Part shown: one piece after another, positions 1-7,954 of the stretch
How positions within the stretch are numbered: the first letter of the stretch is position 1
How the letters are laid out: each line of letters starts with the position of its first letter
Source of the DNA: Cyclobacteriaceae bacterium
GTDB lineage: Bacteria; Bacteroidota; Bacteroidia; Cytophagales; Cyclobacteriaceae
Assembly (NCBI GenBank): GCA_016787725.1
Contig: JAEUTZ010000015.1
Coordinates: forward strand, 62,001-126,000
Length of the DNA stretch: 64,000 nucleotides
Direction: 5' to 3'
The notes under the pieces: model-generated
Databases searched by the model: none
What the model saw: the letters and a program-made list of their open reading frames with translations, nothing else
What the model was told of the DNA's origin: nothing
Position numbers and translations under genes: made by a program

Positions 1-63
1 GGTACCCAGGCATAATTCTGACACCCGCAAGCCTGACTGGCCAAATAATTTTTGATTCATAGA

Positions 64-756
64 TTAGTAATAGTTCATCCCTATAACAAATTTCCCCGGC
101 TTTTGATTATCCCTTTTAAAACCCACTCTCTTGCACTGTGCATGGACACACGATGCCGGATCTCCAAAATACACTTTACGCCTGTAAATGCGGAGAACTC
201 CTTTCGAGTTAAGATTTTTCATAACCCGAATCACGGTTTCTACCCGAAGACCGGTCATTTCCGCAATCTGCCTGCGGGTAAGTTGTACCTGATTGCAGGT
301 GGCGCAGATGTGTGATTTTTGTTCTGATAAATACTCTAACAAGGTTTCTATGATATCTTCCGGATCATGCTGAGCCATTTTTTTAAGCATGAAAAATTTG
401 AAACGCAATCGTTGCGCTAACAAGGAAGAAAAAGAAAAGTGAATCTGCGGAAAGTCGATCAGCAAACGATGAAAATCCTCTTTCGGAAGCCTTAACAGAC
501 AGGTGGGTTTATTCGCAATGGCTGTTGCTGCATACAGTTTCCCATCAAACAAGGGTAACTCGCCAATGCTTTCACCTTGCTCCACGAGTGTTTGCAGATA
601 TTCGTTCCCGGCCTGATTAATATTCACCCAACGTACCTGTCCGCTAACCACCTGAAAATAATACCGGCACTGACTCCCCTCCTGGAATAAAACCTCCTCC
701 GGTGGCAAGTTGAGATACGTGGCCCCTCGTTCAATTAATAACTGTGTATCGATCAT
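64..756 (-). CDS. Crp/Fnr-family transcriptional regulator, Fnr-like helix
   Basis: A cyclic-nucleotide-binding-like beta-barrel (about residues 15-110), a dimer helix and a C-terminal winged helix-turn-helix (about 157-195) are visible. The recognition helix carries V172-E173-T174 and R177, the pattern E. coli FNR uses to read TTGAT half-sites. Unusual features are C151-x-x-C154 just before the HTH and C203-x-H-x-x-C208 in a roughly 30-residue tail after the wing, which could bind a metal or sense redox; that is inference. I prefer the ATG at 756 (230 aa) because an upstream ATG at 810 would add 18 residues outside the domain. It is transcribed divergently from the PfpI-like gene. The effector is unknown. 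Confidence 0.85.
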   Translation of the reverse strand: MIDTQLLIERGATYLNLPPEEVLFQEGSQCRYYFQVVSGQVRWVNINQAGNEYLQTLVEQGESIGELPLFDGKLYAATAIANKPTCLLRLPKEDFHRLLIDFPQIHFSFSSLLAQRLRFKFFMLKKMAQHDPEDIIETLLEYLSEQKSHICATCNQVQLTRRQIAEMTGLRVETVIRVMKNLNSKGVLRIYRRKVYFGDPASCVHAQCKRVGFKRDNQKPGKFVIGMNYY

Positions 757-878
757 CGTAATAACAGATAACTTACCCAAAAAATAATTAACAAAGAAAT
801 TCGCAATCAACCAATAAGGGTATCGTTCCTCATTTGACTCGTATCTTCACTTGGGTTTAACTTCCGAAAATTCCAATC

Positions 879-1484
879 ATGAAAAAGATTGCCATTGTCC
901 TTTTTGATGACGTTGAAGTACTTGATTTTGCCGGCCCGTTTGAAGTCTTTTCGGTAACCGGAAAAAGAAAGGCCGGACAGCCCTATGAAGTGGTTACGGT
1001 AGCTGAAAAAGATACCATTACTGCACGCAATCAACTCGTGGTTAAACCCTTGTATACCTTTGCCGATATGCCTGCCCCGGATATACTTCTGATTCCCGGA
1101 GGGGGTGGATACCATGCCGATGGTCGACCGTTTGGTTCAAGAAAGGAGATGGATAATCCGGTAATGATCCAATGGGTGCAGTTGCAAGCGAAACATACTG
1201 AATTGATCTTATCGGTTTGTACCGGAGCACTCATTCTGGCCAAAGCCGGATTATTGGAAAACCTGGAAGCAACTACGCATTTCATGGCCCTTGACACATT
1301 GAAACTACTTGCCCCAAATACCCGGGTTGTCAGCGACAAACGCTATGTTGACAATGGTAAAATCATTTTGTCTGCCGGGGTATCAGCCGGTATGGATATG
1401 GCCTTTTACGTAGTATCAAAACTACAAAGCCCGGAAGTAGCCCGGGAGACTGCACAGTATATGCAGTATGATTATTGGAAATAA
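879..1484 (+). CDS. DJ-1/PfpI family protein (isonitrile hydratase/GlxA-like)
   Basis: This is a 201-residue single-domain protein of the DJ-1/PfpI glutamine-amidotransferase-like fold. The start reads KKIAIVLFDDVEVLDFAGP, typical of the GlxA/isonitrile hydratase branch, with the acidic pair in the first strand. The nucleophile elbow is S-V-C114-T-G-A, so the catalytic cysteine is present. There is no C-terminal AraC HTH, so it is not a GlxA regulator. The substrate cannot be told from sequence; members include isonitrile hydratases, glyoxalases and chaperones. It ends in a strong hairpin terminator and is divergent from the Fnr-like gene, which might regulate it. Confidence 0.85.
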   Translation: MKKIAIVLFDDVEVLDFAGPFEVFSVTGKRKAGQPYEVVTVAEKDTITARNQLVVKPLYTFADMPAPDILLIPGGGGYHADGRPFGSRKEMDNPVMIQWVQLQAKHTELILSVCTGALILAKAGLLENLEATTHFMALDTLKLLAPNTRVVSDKRYVDNGKIILSAGVSAGMDMAFYVVSKLQSPEVARETAQYMQYDYWK

Positions 1485-1486
1485 TA

Positions 1487-1512
1487 AAAGCCACCTTTGC
1501 AGGTGGCTTTTT
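1487..1512 (+). terminator. Intrinsic terminator after the PfpI-like gene
   Basis: A perfect 9-bp stem, AAAGCCACC/GGTGGCTTT, with a 6-base loop is followed by a T-run, 2 bases after the stop codon. It also lies at the 3' end of the convergent tRNA-Val and may stop both transcripts. Confidence 0.85.
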
Positions 1513-1513
1513 G

Positions 1514-1588
1514 TGGGAGCTGAGGGGTTCGAACCCCCGACCCTCTGCTTGTAAGGCAGATGCTCTGAACCAGCTGAGCTAAGCTCCC
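1514..1588 (-). tRNA. tRNA-Val (anticodon TAC)
   Basis: A complete cloverleaf on the minus strand: acceptor GGGAGCT/AGCTCCC, a D-arm with AGCTCAG and GGTT, an anticodon stem TCTGC/GCAGA around the loop CTTACAA, and a T-arm with GGTTCGAACC. The anticodon TAC reads valine GTA/GTG codons. The discriminator base is A and the 3' CCA is not encoded (CAA follows), so CCA must be added by nucleotidyltransferase, as is common in Bacteroidota. Confidence 0.97.
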
Positions 1589-1602
1589 TTCTTTTGGGAC
1601 TG

Positions 1603-1633
1603 CAAAGGTAAAAGAGAATTGGAATTGTGCAAA
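1603..1633 (-). promoter_or_regulatory. tRNA-Val promoter, TTTG-N19-TACCTTTG
   Basis: On the minus strand TTTG (1633-1630) lies exactly 19 bases before TACCTTTG (1610-1603), a perfect match to the Bacteroidota housekeeping promoter (-33 TTTG, -7 TAnnTTTG). The predicted start near 1597 gives a precursor only a few bases longer than the tRNA. Confidence 0.85.
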
Positions 1634-1733
1634 AAAATAAATTTTCTAACAAGCTGGCTTTCAATAAAAGACCACTTTGCCCGTTTTGCAGTTCTAATGC
1701 GGTGAGCACTGCCCGTATCGTTTAATTCTTCCC

Positions 1734-1741
1734 TATTTTTG
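1734..1741 (+). promoter_or_regulatory. Candidate -7 box for the AsmA-like gene
   Basis: TATTTTTG fits TAnnTTTG 20 bases before the TTG start at 1762. No clear TTTG lies 19 bases upstream, so this is a half-supported promoter. Confidence 0.4.
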
Positions 1742-1761
1742 CCTAACCATTTTTTAAACTT

Positions 1762-4233
1762 TTGAAACGACTTCGGAAAATCCTGCTCTACTTCTTCCTT
1801 TCGATAGCGGTGATCATTGGCGGAATTATGATCTCTGTTTTTTTATTCAAAGACAGAATCATTCGTCAGTTTGTAAATGAAGCGAATAAGCACCTGAATA
1901 CACCTGTTAAAATCGGGAAAATCGATATTTCGACTTTCTCTGATTTCCCTAACCTGGCCATTGTATTTACGGACGTCTATGTTGAAGACAGCCATCCGGG
2001 AAATTATCCTTTACTAACTGCGGAGCGATTGGCCTTTACGCTCAACCCCATTGAGTTGTGGAAGGGAAATTATTCCATCCGGGGCCTGACGGTAACCGAC
2101 AGTGAAACCAATTTTAAAGTGAATGCAGCCGGGAAAGGGAATTTTATCATTCTCAAAGACACTCCGGGAGAAGGCGGTACGGTTCGCTTTGATTTAAGAA
2201 ATGTTCACCTGCTTAAAACCGTTGTCAGCTACCAGGACCAACAAGTGCGCCAACACCATGTCTTTAACAGTGATAAACTCACGGCCTCAATTGCGGTCAA
2301 TGGTGATCAGTATAAAATTGCAGCGCAAGGCGATGTTATCACAGAACAAATTAGCATCGGTCAAACCCTTTTTCTTACCAACAAAACGTTTGCAGTAGAT
2401 GCCAATTTGGATTACGATGATGAAAAAAAAGAGGTGATCTTTCACTCCTCGGTGCTAAAAACAGGCACTTCACAATTTGACATTACCGGCAACTACCTCT
2501 TCAAAGAAAAAAACCTGATCGACCTAAAGGCAGAAGGGAAAGACACCGACATCCAAACCTTGCTGTCGCTATTGCCGGAGGAAACCAGTAAAAAACTTAA
2601 ACAATATCGAAGCGAGGGGGATGTATTCTTCAATCTCACCCTGAAAGGCGAAATCAGCGATCGAAAAAGTCCTTACATTTCAGCTGCCTTTGGCTGTAAC
2701 AAGGCTACCCTGTACCATCCCGACTACCAATCCAGAATCTCAAAAGCGAATCTGAACGGATCCTTTGCAAGTCCTTCCCTCACCAATTTCTCGGATGCAA
2801 AACTTTTTCTAAGGGATATAAAGGGTGAACTCAATGGCAAAATATTCACAGCCAATCTTAGCATTAGCGAATTTGATGATCCCTATGTCACGTTTGACTT
2901 TAACGGTGAACTAGATGCCGCCTCCATAAATAATTTCTATCCCATTGCAGAGGTGAAAGAACTGAGTGGGACTTTGCATGCCGATATTTTGTTTGAGGGT
3001 CGTATCTCGCTGCTTCGAAAAAAAGCAACCGCGCAGCAAGTTTCAACGAGTGGAGCCATCACCATGAAGGAAATTAATTTTGTTTACGGAAAGCAAAACA
3101 TTCATTTCAAAGACATTGGAGGGGCACTGCATTTCAACAACAATGATCTGGCATTAAGCAATGTCAAAGGTTTTTTTGAGAATAGTGACTTTCGTTTGAA
3201 TGGGTTCTTTAAAAACATCATCACGTTCCTGCTTTTTGAAAACCAACCCATTGGCATTGAAACAGATTTGAAATCGGATTTTCTGGATCTGGATCAATTA
3301 TTTGCCATCGGGTTTGGACAGGAAGAATCAAAAGAATATCAGTTTAGTATTTCACCCGATTTACAAATGAACTTTAATTGCGATGTAAAACGTATGAAGT
3401 ACAGGCGATTTGAGCCGCAGAATATCAAAGGTGATTTGCTGGTGAAAAATCAAGTGGCGGTTTCGCGAAACATTACCATGCGAACAATGGGCGGCCAATT
3501 GACGCTGAATGGCATTGTAGATGCAAAAAATCCTAAAGCCATCGATGTGATCTCTTCCTTCAAACTAAATGGTATTCATTTGGATAGCGTTTTCTATGTA
3601 TTTGAAAATTTCTATCAGGATTTCATTATCGACAAGCATTTGAAAGGACAAGCCTTTGCGGATGTTGAATTGGAAATGGTATTGAATGAAAAACTCAATT
3701 TGATTCCCTCCACCTTAATTGCCGACATCAGTGCCACCCTACGGAATGGCGAACTCAACAACTTTGAGCCGTTAAAAAAATTGAATAAGTACCTGGATGA
3801 TGAAAGTCTGAATCATATGCGTTTTGCTGATCTTAAGAATGAGATTCACATCGAGAAGCAAACTATCTATTTACCGCAAATGGAAATCAAGAGTAATGCT
3901 ACCACCATTCAATTAAGCGGTACCCACACGTTTGATCAACACATTGATTACCGGGTGGTGGCACCTTTTCGCAACAAGAAGAAAATCGATCCCGATGAAG
4001 CTTTTGGGGCCGTGGAGGATGACGGTACGGGTACTCCAAAGATTTTTTTAAAAATTACCGGCACCACCGATCAGTATGAAGTGAGTCTGGACAAAGATGC
4101 CGTCAAGAAAAAAATTGCCTCTGATTTCAAAAAAGAAGTTCAGGAATTGAAAGACGCCTTTAAATTGAAAGGGCAAAAAAAGAAAAAAGAGTTGGAATTA
4201 TCAGAGGAAGAATTTGATTGGGATAATAACTGA
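1762..4233 (+). CDS. AsmA-like outer-membrane biogenesis protein
   Basis: An 823-residue protein with an N-terminal membrane helix (about residues 7-30) followed by a long beta-rich body with the AsmA opening pattern (short helix, then NTPVKIGKIDIS and repeating beta-strand motifs) and a C-terminal AsmA-like region (about 560-770). The tail is rich in Lys and Glu. The AsmA/TamB/YhdP superfamily forms periplasmic bridges thought to carry phospholipid to the outer membrane; the same role is inferred here. The start is TTG, chosen because the membrane helix begins right after it. The stop codon abuts the convergent mazG stop with no gap. Confidence 0.8.
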   Translation: MKRLRKILLYFFLSIAVIIGGIMISVFLFKDRIIRQFVNEANKHLNTPVKIGKIDISTFSDFPNLAIVFTDVYVEDSHPGNYPLLTAERLAFTLNPIELWKGNYSIRGLTVTDSETNFKVNAAGKGNFIILKDTPGEGGTVRFDLRNVHLLKTVVSYQDQQVRQHHVFNSDKLTASIAVNGDQYKIAAQGDVITEQISIGQTLFLTNKTFAVDANLDYDDEKKEVIFHSSVLKTGTSQFDITGNYLFKEKNLIDLKAEGKDTDIQTLLSLLPEETSKKLKQYRSEGDVFFNLTLKGEISDRKSPYISAAFGCNKATLYHPDYQSRISKANLNGSFASPSLTNFSDAKLFLRDIKGELNGKIFTANLSISEFDDPYVTFDFNGELDAASINNFYPIAEVKELSGTLHADILFEGRISLLRKKATAQQVSTSGAITMKEINFVYGKQNIHFKDIGGALHFNNNDLALSNVKGFFENSDFRLNGFFKNIITFLLFENQPIGIETDLKSDFLDLDQLFAIGFGQEESKEYQFSISPDLQMNFNCDVKRMKYRRFEPQNIKGDLLVKNQVAVSRNITMRTMGGQLTLNGIVDAKNPKAIDVISSFKLNGIHLDSVFYVFENFYQDFIIDKHLKGQAFADVELEMVLNEKLNLIPSTLIADISATLRNGELNNFEPLKKLNKYLDDESLNHMRFADLKNEIHIEKQTIYLPQMEIKSNATTIQLSGTHTFDQHIDYRVVAPFRNKKKIDPDEAFGAVEDDGTGTPKIFLKITGTTDQYEVSLDKDAVKKKIASDFKKEVQELKDAFKLKGQKKKKELELSEEEFDWDNN

Positions 4234-5049
4234 TCAAAGCGTTTTTGCGCGATTCCAGTACGCGTCCATTTCAGCCAGTGTCATCTCCCCCATCTTTTTT
4301 CCCTCTTTCGCAGATTCCGATTCCAAATATTGAAACCGCTTAATGAATTTTTTATTGGTTCGTTCAAGGGCTTCCTCCGGGTCGATGTTGATAAACCGTG
4401 CGTAGTTCACCAGTGAAAACAACAAATCACCAAACTCGGCCATGGCCTTCTCTTTGTCAACCGCATCATTGGATTCGGCATTGAATTCCTTTTTAAACTC
4501 CCGCATCTCCTCTTCCACCTTTTCCCAAACCTGCTCCTTTCGCTCCCAATCAAAGCCAACGCCTCGTGCCTTGTCTTGAATGCGAATGGCCTTCACGAGG
4601 GCCGGTAATGACTTGGGCACGCCTTCCAAGACCGACTTATTTCCCGTTCTTAGCTTGATCTTCTCCCAATTCTCCTTCACGGTCTGTTCATCAGTGGCTA
4701 TCACATCACCATACACATGCGGATGGCGCTCTATCAGCTTATCACAAATCGAGTTGAGAACATCGGCTACATCAAATAATCCGGCTTCAGCAGCAATGCG
4801 TGCATAAAAGACATTGTGCAGCATTAAGTCGCCTAACTCCTTTTTCACTTCGCTATAATTCTTTTCCAGAATAGCATCGGAAAGCTCATACGTTTCTTCA
4901 ATGGTTAGATGCCGCAGGGTCTCCATCGTTTGCTTTTTATCCCAGGGGCAATTTTCACGCAATTCATTCATGACCGTCAACAACCGATCAAAGGCTTGCA
5001 GCTTGGCTTCGCGGTGGGGGTCCGGAGCAGAAAGAGGTGTCTTTTTCAT
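4234..5049 (-). CDS. mazG: Nucleoside triphosphate pyrophosphohydrolase MazG
   Basis: A 271-residue protein with two MazG all-alpha domains, the usual size of the housekeeping enzyme. The first domain has CPWDKKQT and the metal-binding pattern E-E-x-x-E (TIEETYELSDAI) followed by E-x-G-D-L (KKELGDLMLHNV); the second repeats it as EFGDLLFSLVNYARF. It hydrolyses (d)NTPs to monophosphate and pyrophosphate and is thought to clean damaged nucleotides from the pool. It is convergent with the AsmA-like gene, with stops directly abutting. Confidence 0.95.
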   Translation of the reverse strand: MKKTPLSAPDPHREAKLQAFDRLLTVMNELRENCPWDKKQTMETLRHLTIEETYELSDAILEKNYSEVKKELGDLMLHNVFYARIAAEAGLFDVADVLNSICDKLIERHPHVYGDVIATDEQTVKENWEKIKLRTGNKSVLEGVPKSLPALVKAIRIQDKARGVGFDWERKEQVWEKVEEEMREFKKEFNAESNDAVDKEKAMAEFGDLLFSLVNYARFINIDPEEALERTNKKFIKRFQYLESESAKEGKKMGEMTLAEMDAYWNRAKTL

Positions 5050-5133
5050 AACCAGGAAACTTAATAATAAGGGTTATCTGTTGTAATATTGTGTCGTAAA
5101 AGTCGCAATTAGGGAACGCAATTTGTATTCGCC

Positions 5134-5376
5134 ATGGCTGTTTTTCTATTAACCCTCGGAATATTTGGGCTCTTCTTTCTGCTGATGTCAGTTCGTTTGC
5201 TTTTTGTAAAGAATGGTGAGTTTAGGGGTACTTGCGCAACACAAAGTCCGTTTCTTGCAAAAGAAGGGATTACCTGTGGATACTGTGGTAAAGTTATTGG
5301 CGAAGGTGAGGCTTGCGGGGATCCCGATAAAGCTAATGCAGGAGCCGAACTGCCCGCGATTAACAAGAAGCCATAA
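5134..5376 (+). CDS. Four-cysteine mini membrane protein (NqrM/DUF539-like)
   Basis: An 80-residue protein with one N-terminal transmembrane helix (about residues 2-24), then a short cytoplasmic or periplasmic segment with four cysteines in the order G-T-C, C-x-x-C-G and A-C-G, and a low-complexity end. Size, layout and cysteine spacing resemble NqrM (DUF539), which delivers iron to Na+-translocating NADH:quinone reductase. No nqr genes lie in the window, so this is a resemblance and not a proven assignment. It sits 53 bases upstream of glmM on the same strand. Confidence 0.7.
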   Translation: MAVFLLTLGIFGLFFLLMSVRLLFVKNGEFRGTCATQSPFLAKEGITCGYCGKVIGEGEACGDPDKANAGAELPAINKKP

Positions 5377-5396
5377 TTCGCCTCCCTCAATTTTAT

Positions 5397-5404
5397 TAGA
5401 TTTG
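5397..5404 (+). promoter_or_regulatory. Candidate -7 box for glmM
   Basis: TAGATTTG matches TAnnTTTG 25 bases before the GTG start at 5430. The -33 region is poor. Confidence 0.45.
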
Positions 5405-5429
5405 CGGTCACAAAATTCAATTTCACTCT

Positions 5430-6818
5430 GTGACGTTAATTAAATCTATTTCGGGTATCCGAGGAACTATCGGAGGTGCACCCGGAGATGCCCTGACACC
5501 CGTTGATACGGTAAAATTTGCTGCTGCTTTCGGAACCTGGATCAAAGCCCGAAAGGGAAAGAAAGTGGTGATCGGACGCGATGCTCGGCCTTCCGGTGAA
5601 ATGGTCAGCCAATTAGTGGCCGCTACGCTACAGGGTTTGGGATTGCATGTTGTGGATCTGGGCTTATCCACCACCCCCACCGTTGAACTGGCCGTTACAT
5701 TGGAAAAAGCAGGGGGTGGCATCATCCTGACTGCCAGTCATAATCCAGTGCAGTGGAATGCACTGAAACTTCTGAATGAAAAAGGAGAGTTCATTTCAGC
5801 CGAAGATGGGGCCGTGGTGTTGCAACTCGCTCAAAAAGAAAGTTTCAATTTTGCCCCGGTTGAATTACTAGGAAGTTATCTGAAAAATGATACCTATATC
5901 CAAAAACACATTCAACTGATTCTTAAATATAAGCTGGTAGATGTAAAGGCCATACGAAATTCAAAATTCAAAATTGCCGTAGACGCTGTAAACTCTACAG
6001 GCGGCATTGCTGTACCCAGGTTATTGAAAGCGTTGGGTGTAAAGAATGTGGTTGAACTTTACTGTGAGCCGAATGGAAAATTTCCACACAATCCTGAGCC
6101 CCTGCCGGAACATCTCAAAAAAATCTCCAGCGTTGTTAAAAAACAACGTTGTGATTTAGGAATCGTAGTCGACCCGGATGTAGACCGGCTGGCGTTGATT
6201 CAGGAAGACGGAAAACCTTTTGGAGAAGAATATACCCTGGTGGCCGTTGCCGATTACATCCTTCGCAAAAAGAAAGGCAATACCGTATCCAACCTCTCCT
6301 CCACCCGGGCCTTGCGCGATGTAACAGAACTACACAATGGACTTTACCATGCAGCGGCTGTGGGTGAAGTTAATGTGGTCAATAAAATGAAAGAAACGGG
6401 TGCCGTGATTGGTGGCGAAGGCAATGGCGGTGTAATTGTGCCAGATTTTCATTACGGCCGTGATGCCCTGATGGGAATTGCGCTTTTTCTCAGTCATCTC
6501 GCTAAATCAAAATTGAAAGCCTCTGAATTACGAAAAACCTATCCTGCCTATTTCATCTCTAAAAACAAAATTGAGTTAACCCCGCAGATCAACGTTGATG
6601 CCGTGTTGGAGAAAATAAAATCGAAATATGCGCATGAAAATATCAATACAACTGATGGGGTAAAAATTGACTTTGAAAAGGAAAAGGAATGGGTGCACTT
6701 GCGCAAGAGTAATACGGAACCCATCATTCGCATTTATGCCGAATCGGAAAACGAGCAGAAGGCAAATGAATTGGCCCAGCGTATTATCAACGACATCAAG
6801 GAAATCATTGGGCAATGA
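5430..6818 (+). CDS. glmM: Phosphoglucosamine mutase
   Basis: A 462-residue alpha-D-phosphohexomutase with all four domains: the active-site serine loop T-A-S103-H-N-P, the metal-binding loop D-P-D-V-D-R-L, the sugar-binding GEGNGGV loop and the C-terminal phosphate loop R-K-S-N-T-E-P. The GEGNGG and SNTEP forms point to phosphoglucosamine or phosphomannomutase specificity; glmM, making glucosamine-1-phosphate for UDP-GlcNAc, is the likely role, but some Bacteroidota paralogues are annotated only as phosphomutases. The start is GTG. The stop overlaps the cysteine desulfurase start (ATGA), so the two are co-translated. Confidence 0.85.
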   Translation: MTLIKSISGIRGTIGGAPGDALTPVDTVKFAAAFGTWIKARKGKKVVIGRDARPSGEMVSQLVAATLQGLGLHVVDLGLSTTPTVELAVTLEKAGGGIILTASHNPVQWNALKLLNEKGEFISAEDGAVVLQLAQKESFNFAPVELLGSYLKNDTYIQKHIQLILKYKLVDVKAIRNSKFKIAVDAVNSTGGIAVPRLLKALGVKNVVELYCEPNGKFPHNPEPLPEHLKKISSVVKKQRCDLGIVVDPDVDRLALIQEDGKPFGEEYTLVAVADYILRKKKGNTVSNLSSTRALRDVTELHNGLYHAAAVGEVNVVNKMKETGAVIGGEGNGGVIVPDFHYGRDALMGIALFLSHLAKSKLKASELRKTYPAYFISKNKIELTPQINVDAVLEKIKSKYAHENINTTDGVKIDFEKEKEWVHLRKSNTEPIIRIYAESENEQKANELAQRIINDIKEIIGQ

Positions 6819-7954
6819 GAGTTTATTTGGATAACGCAGCCACCACCCCCCTCGACCCCGAAGTATTCGAGGCGATGAAACCCTTTCTGTTGGAAGATTT
6901 TGGCAACCCCTCTTCAACCCATTCGCATGGACGTAAAGTAAGAGCCGCCATTGAATCGGCAAGGAAAAAAATAGCGGAACTTCTGAACTGTACCCCGGGG
7001 GAAATCATCTTTACTTCGGGTGGTACCGAAGCCGATAACGCCATCATTCGCAGTGCGGTTGAAACGTATTCCATTCAACATGCTATTTCTTCGCCCATTG
7101 AGCACCATGCGGTAACTCATACCCTTAACCTATTAGAGAAGCAGGGCGCGTTAAAAGTTAGCCATGTACAGTTGACTTCTTCGGGCGATGTAGACCTGAA
7201 TCACCTGGAAGATCTGTTAAAAGCACATCCCAATGCCTTGGTTTCTTTGATGCATGCCAACAATGAAATTGGCAACCTGCTGGACATTGAAGCAGTGGGT
7301 GCATTATGTGAAAAATACAAAGCCTACTTTCACTCGGATACCGTCCAAACGATCGGACATTACCGGCATGATTTAAAAAAGTTGAAAGTTCATGGTATGG
7401 CCGCTGCGGCCCACAAATTTCACGGCCCGAAAGGAGTAGGGTTCATGTACATCCATAAGGATAAAAAGATACATCCCTTTATGCAGGGGGGTGCCCAGGA
7501 GCGAAACCTGCGCGGGGGTACTGAAAATGTTTCCGGAATTATGGGCCTGGCAAAGGCGCTTGAAATTTGCTATCAGCACCTGGATGAGCACCGCACCTTG
7601 ATTGAAGGACTTAAGAAACGGATGATTAAAAAACTTAATGATACGATGCCTGGAGTGAGTTTTCATGGAAACTCTGGAAATCTTGAAACCAGTTTGTATA
7701 CGGTTTTAAATGTTTCATTACCGGAGTCGGAAGAAAACGAGATGCTGCTGTTTAATCTTGATCTGGCAGGCATTTCTGCCTCCGGAGGGAGCGCCTGCTC
7801 GAGTGGGGCAACAACGGGATCGCATGTGCTGGGCGCGTTGTATCCAAGCTCTAAACGCGGTGCCGTGCGATTCTCATTCAGTAAGTATAATACCCCAGAA
7901 GAGGTTGATTATGTTGTTGATAAGCTGGCTGAAATTTACAAGGTATCAGTTTAG
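6815..7954 (+). CDS. Cysteine desulfurase (NifS/IscS family)
   Basis: A 379-residue class V PLP aminotransferase-fold enzyme. It opens with YLDNAATTPLDPEV, carries the PLP-binding lysine K201 in A-H-K-F-H-G-P-K-G, and the persulfide-forming cysteine C328 in S-G-G-S-A-C-S-S-G. It takes sulfur from cysteine for Fe-S clusters or thio-cofactors. The insertion around C328 is short (SACSSG), as in group I enzymes. No iscU, iscA or sufE neighbour is present; its partner is glmM, with a 4-base overlap, so a specific isc/suf symbol is not justified. Confidence 0.92.
   Translation: MRVYLDNAATTPLDPEVFEAMKPFLLEDFGNPSSTHSHGRKVRAAIESARKKIAELLNCTPGEIIFTSGGTEADNAIIRSAVETYSIQHAISSPIEHHAVTHTLNLLEKQGALKVSHVQLTSSGDVDLNHLEDLLKAHPNALVSLMHANNEIGNLLDIEAVGALCEKYKAYFHSDTVQTIGHYRHDLKKLKVHGMAAAAHKFHGPKGVGFMYIHKDKKIHPFMQGGAQERNLRGGTENVSGIMGLAKALEICYQHLDEHRTLIEGLKKRMIKKLNDTMPGVSFHGNSGNLETSLYTVLNVSLPESEENEMLLFNLDLAGISASGGSACSSGATTGSHVLGALYPSSKRGAVRFSFSKYNTPEEVDYVVDKLAEIYKVSV

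Noticed and set aside
1422-1709. A 95-codon open frame on the minus strand.
   Set aside because: It runs across the tRNA-Val gene, its promoter and a terminator and has no protein-like features.
5422-5725. Open frames longer than 60 codons opposite glmM, atpA, guaB and other genes.
   Set aside because: They are antisense shadows of well-supported genes with no domain features.
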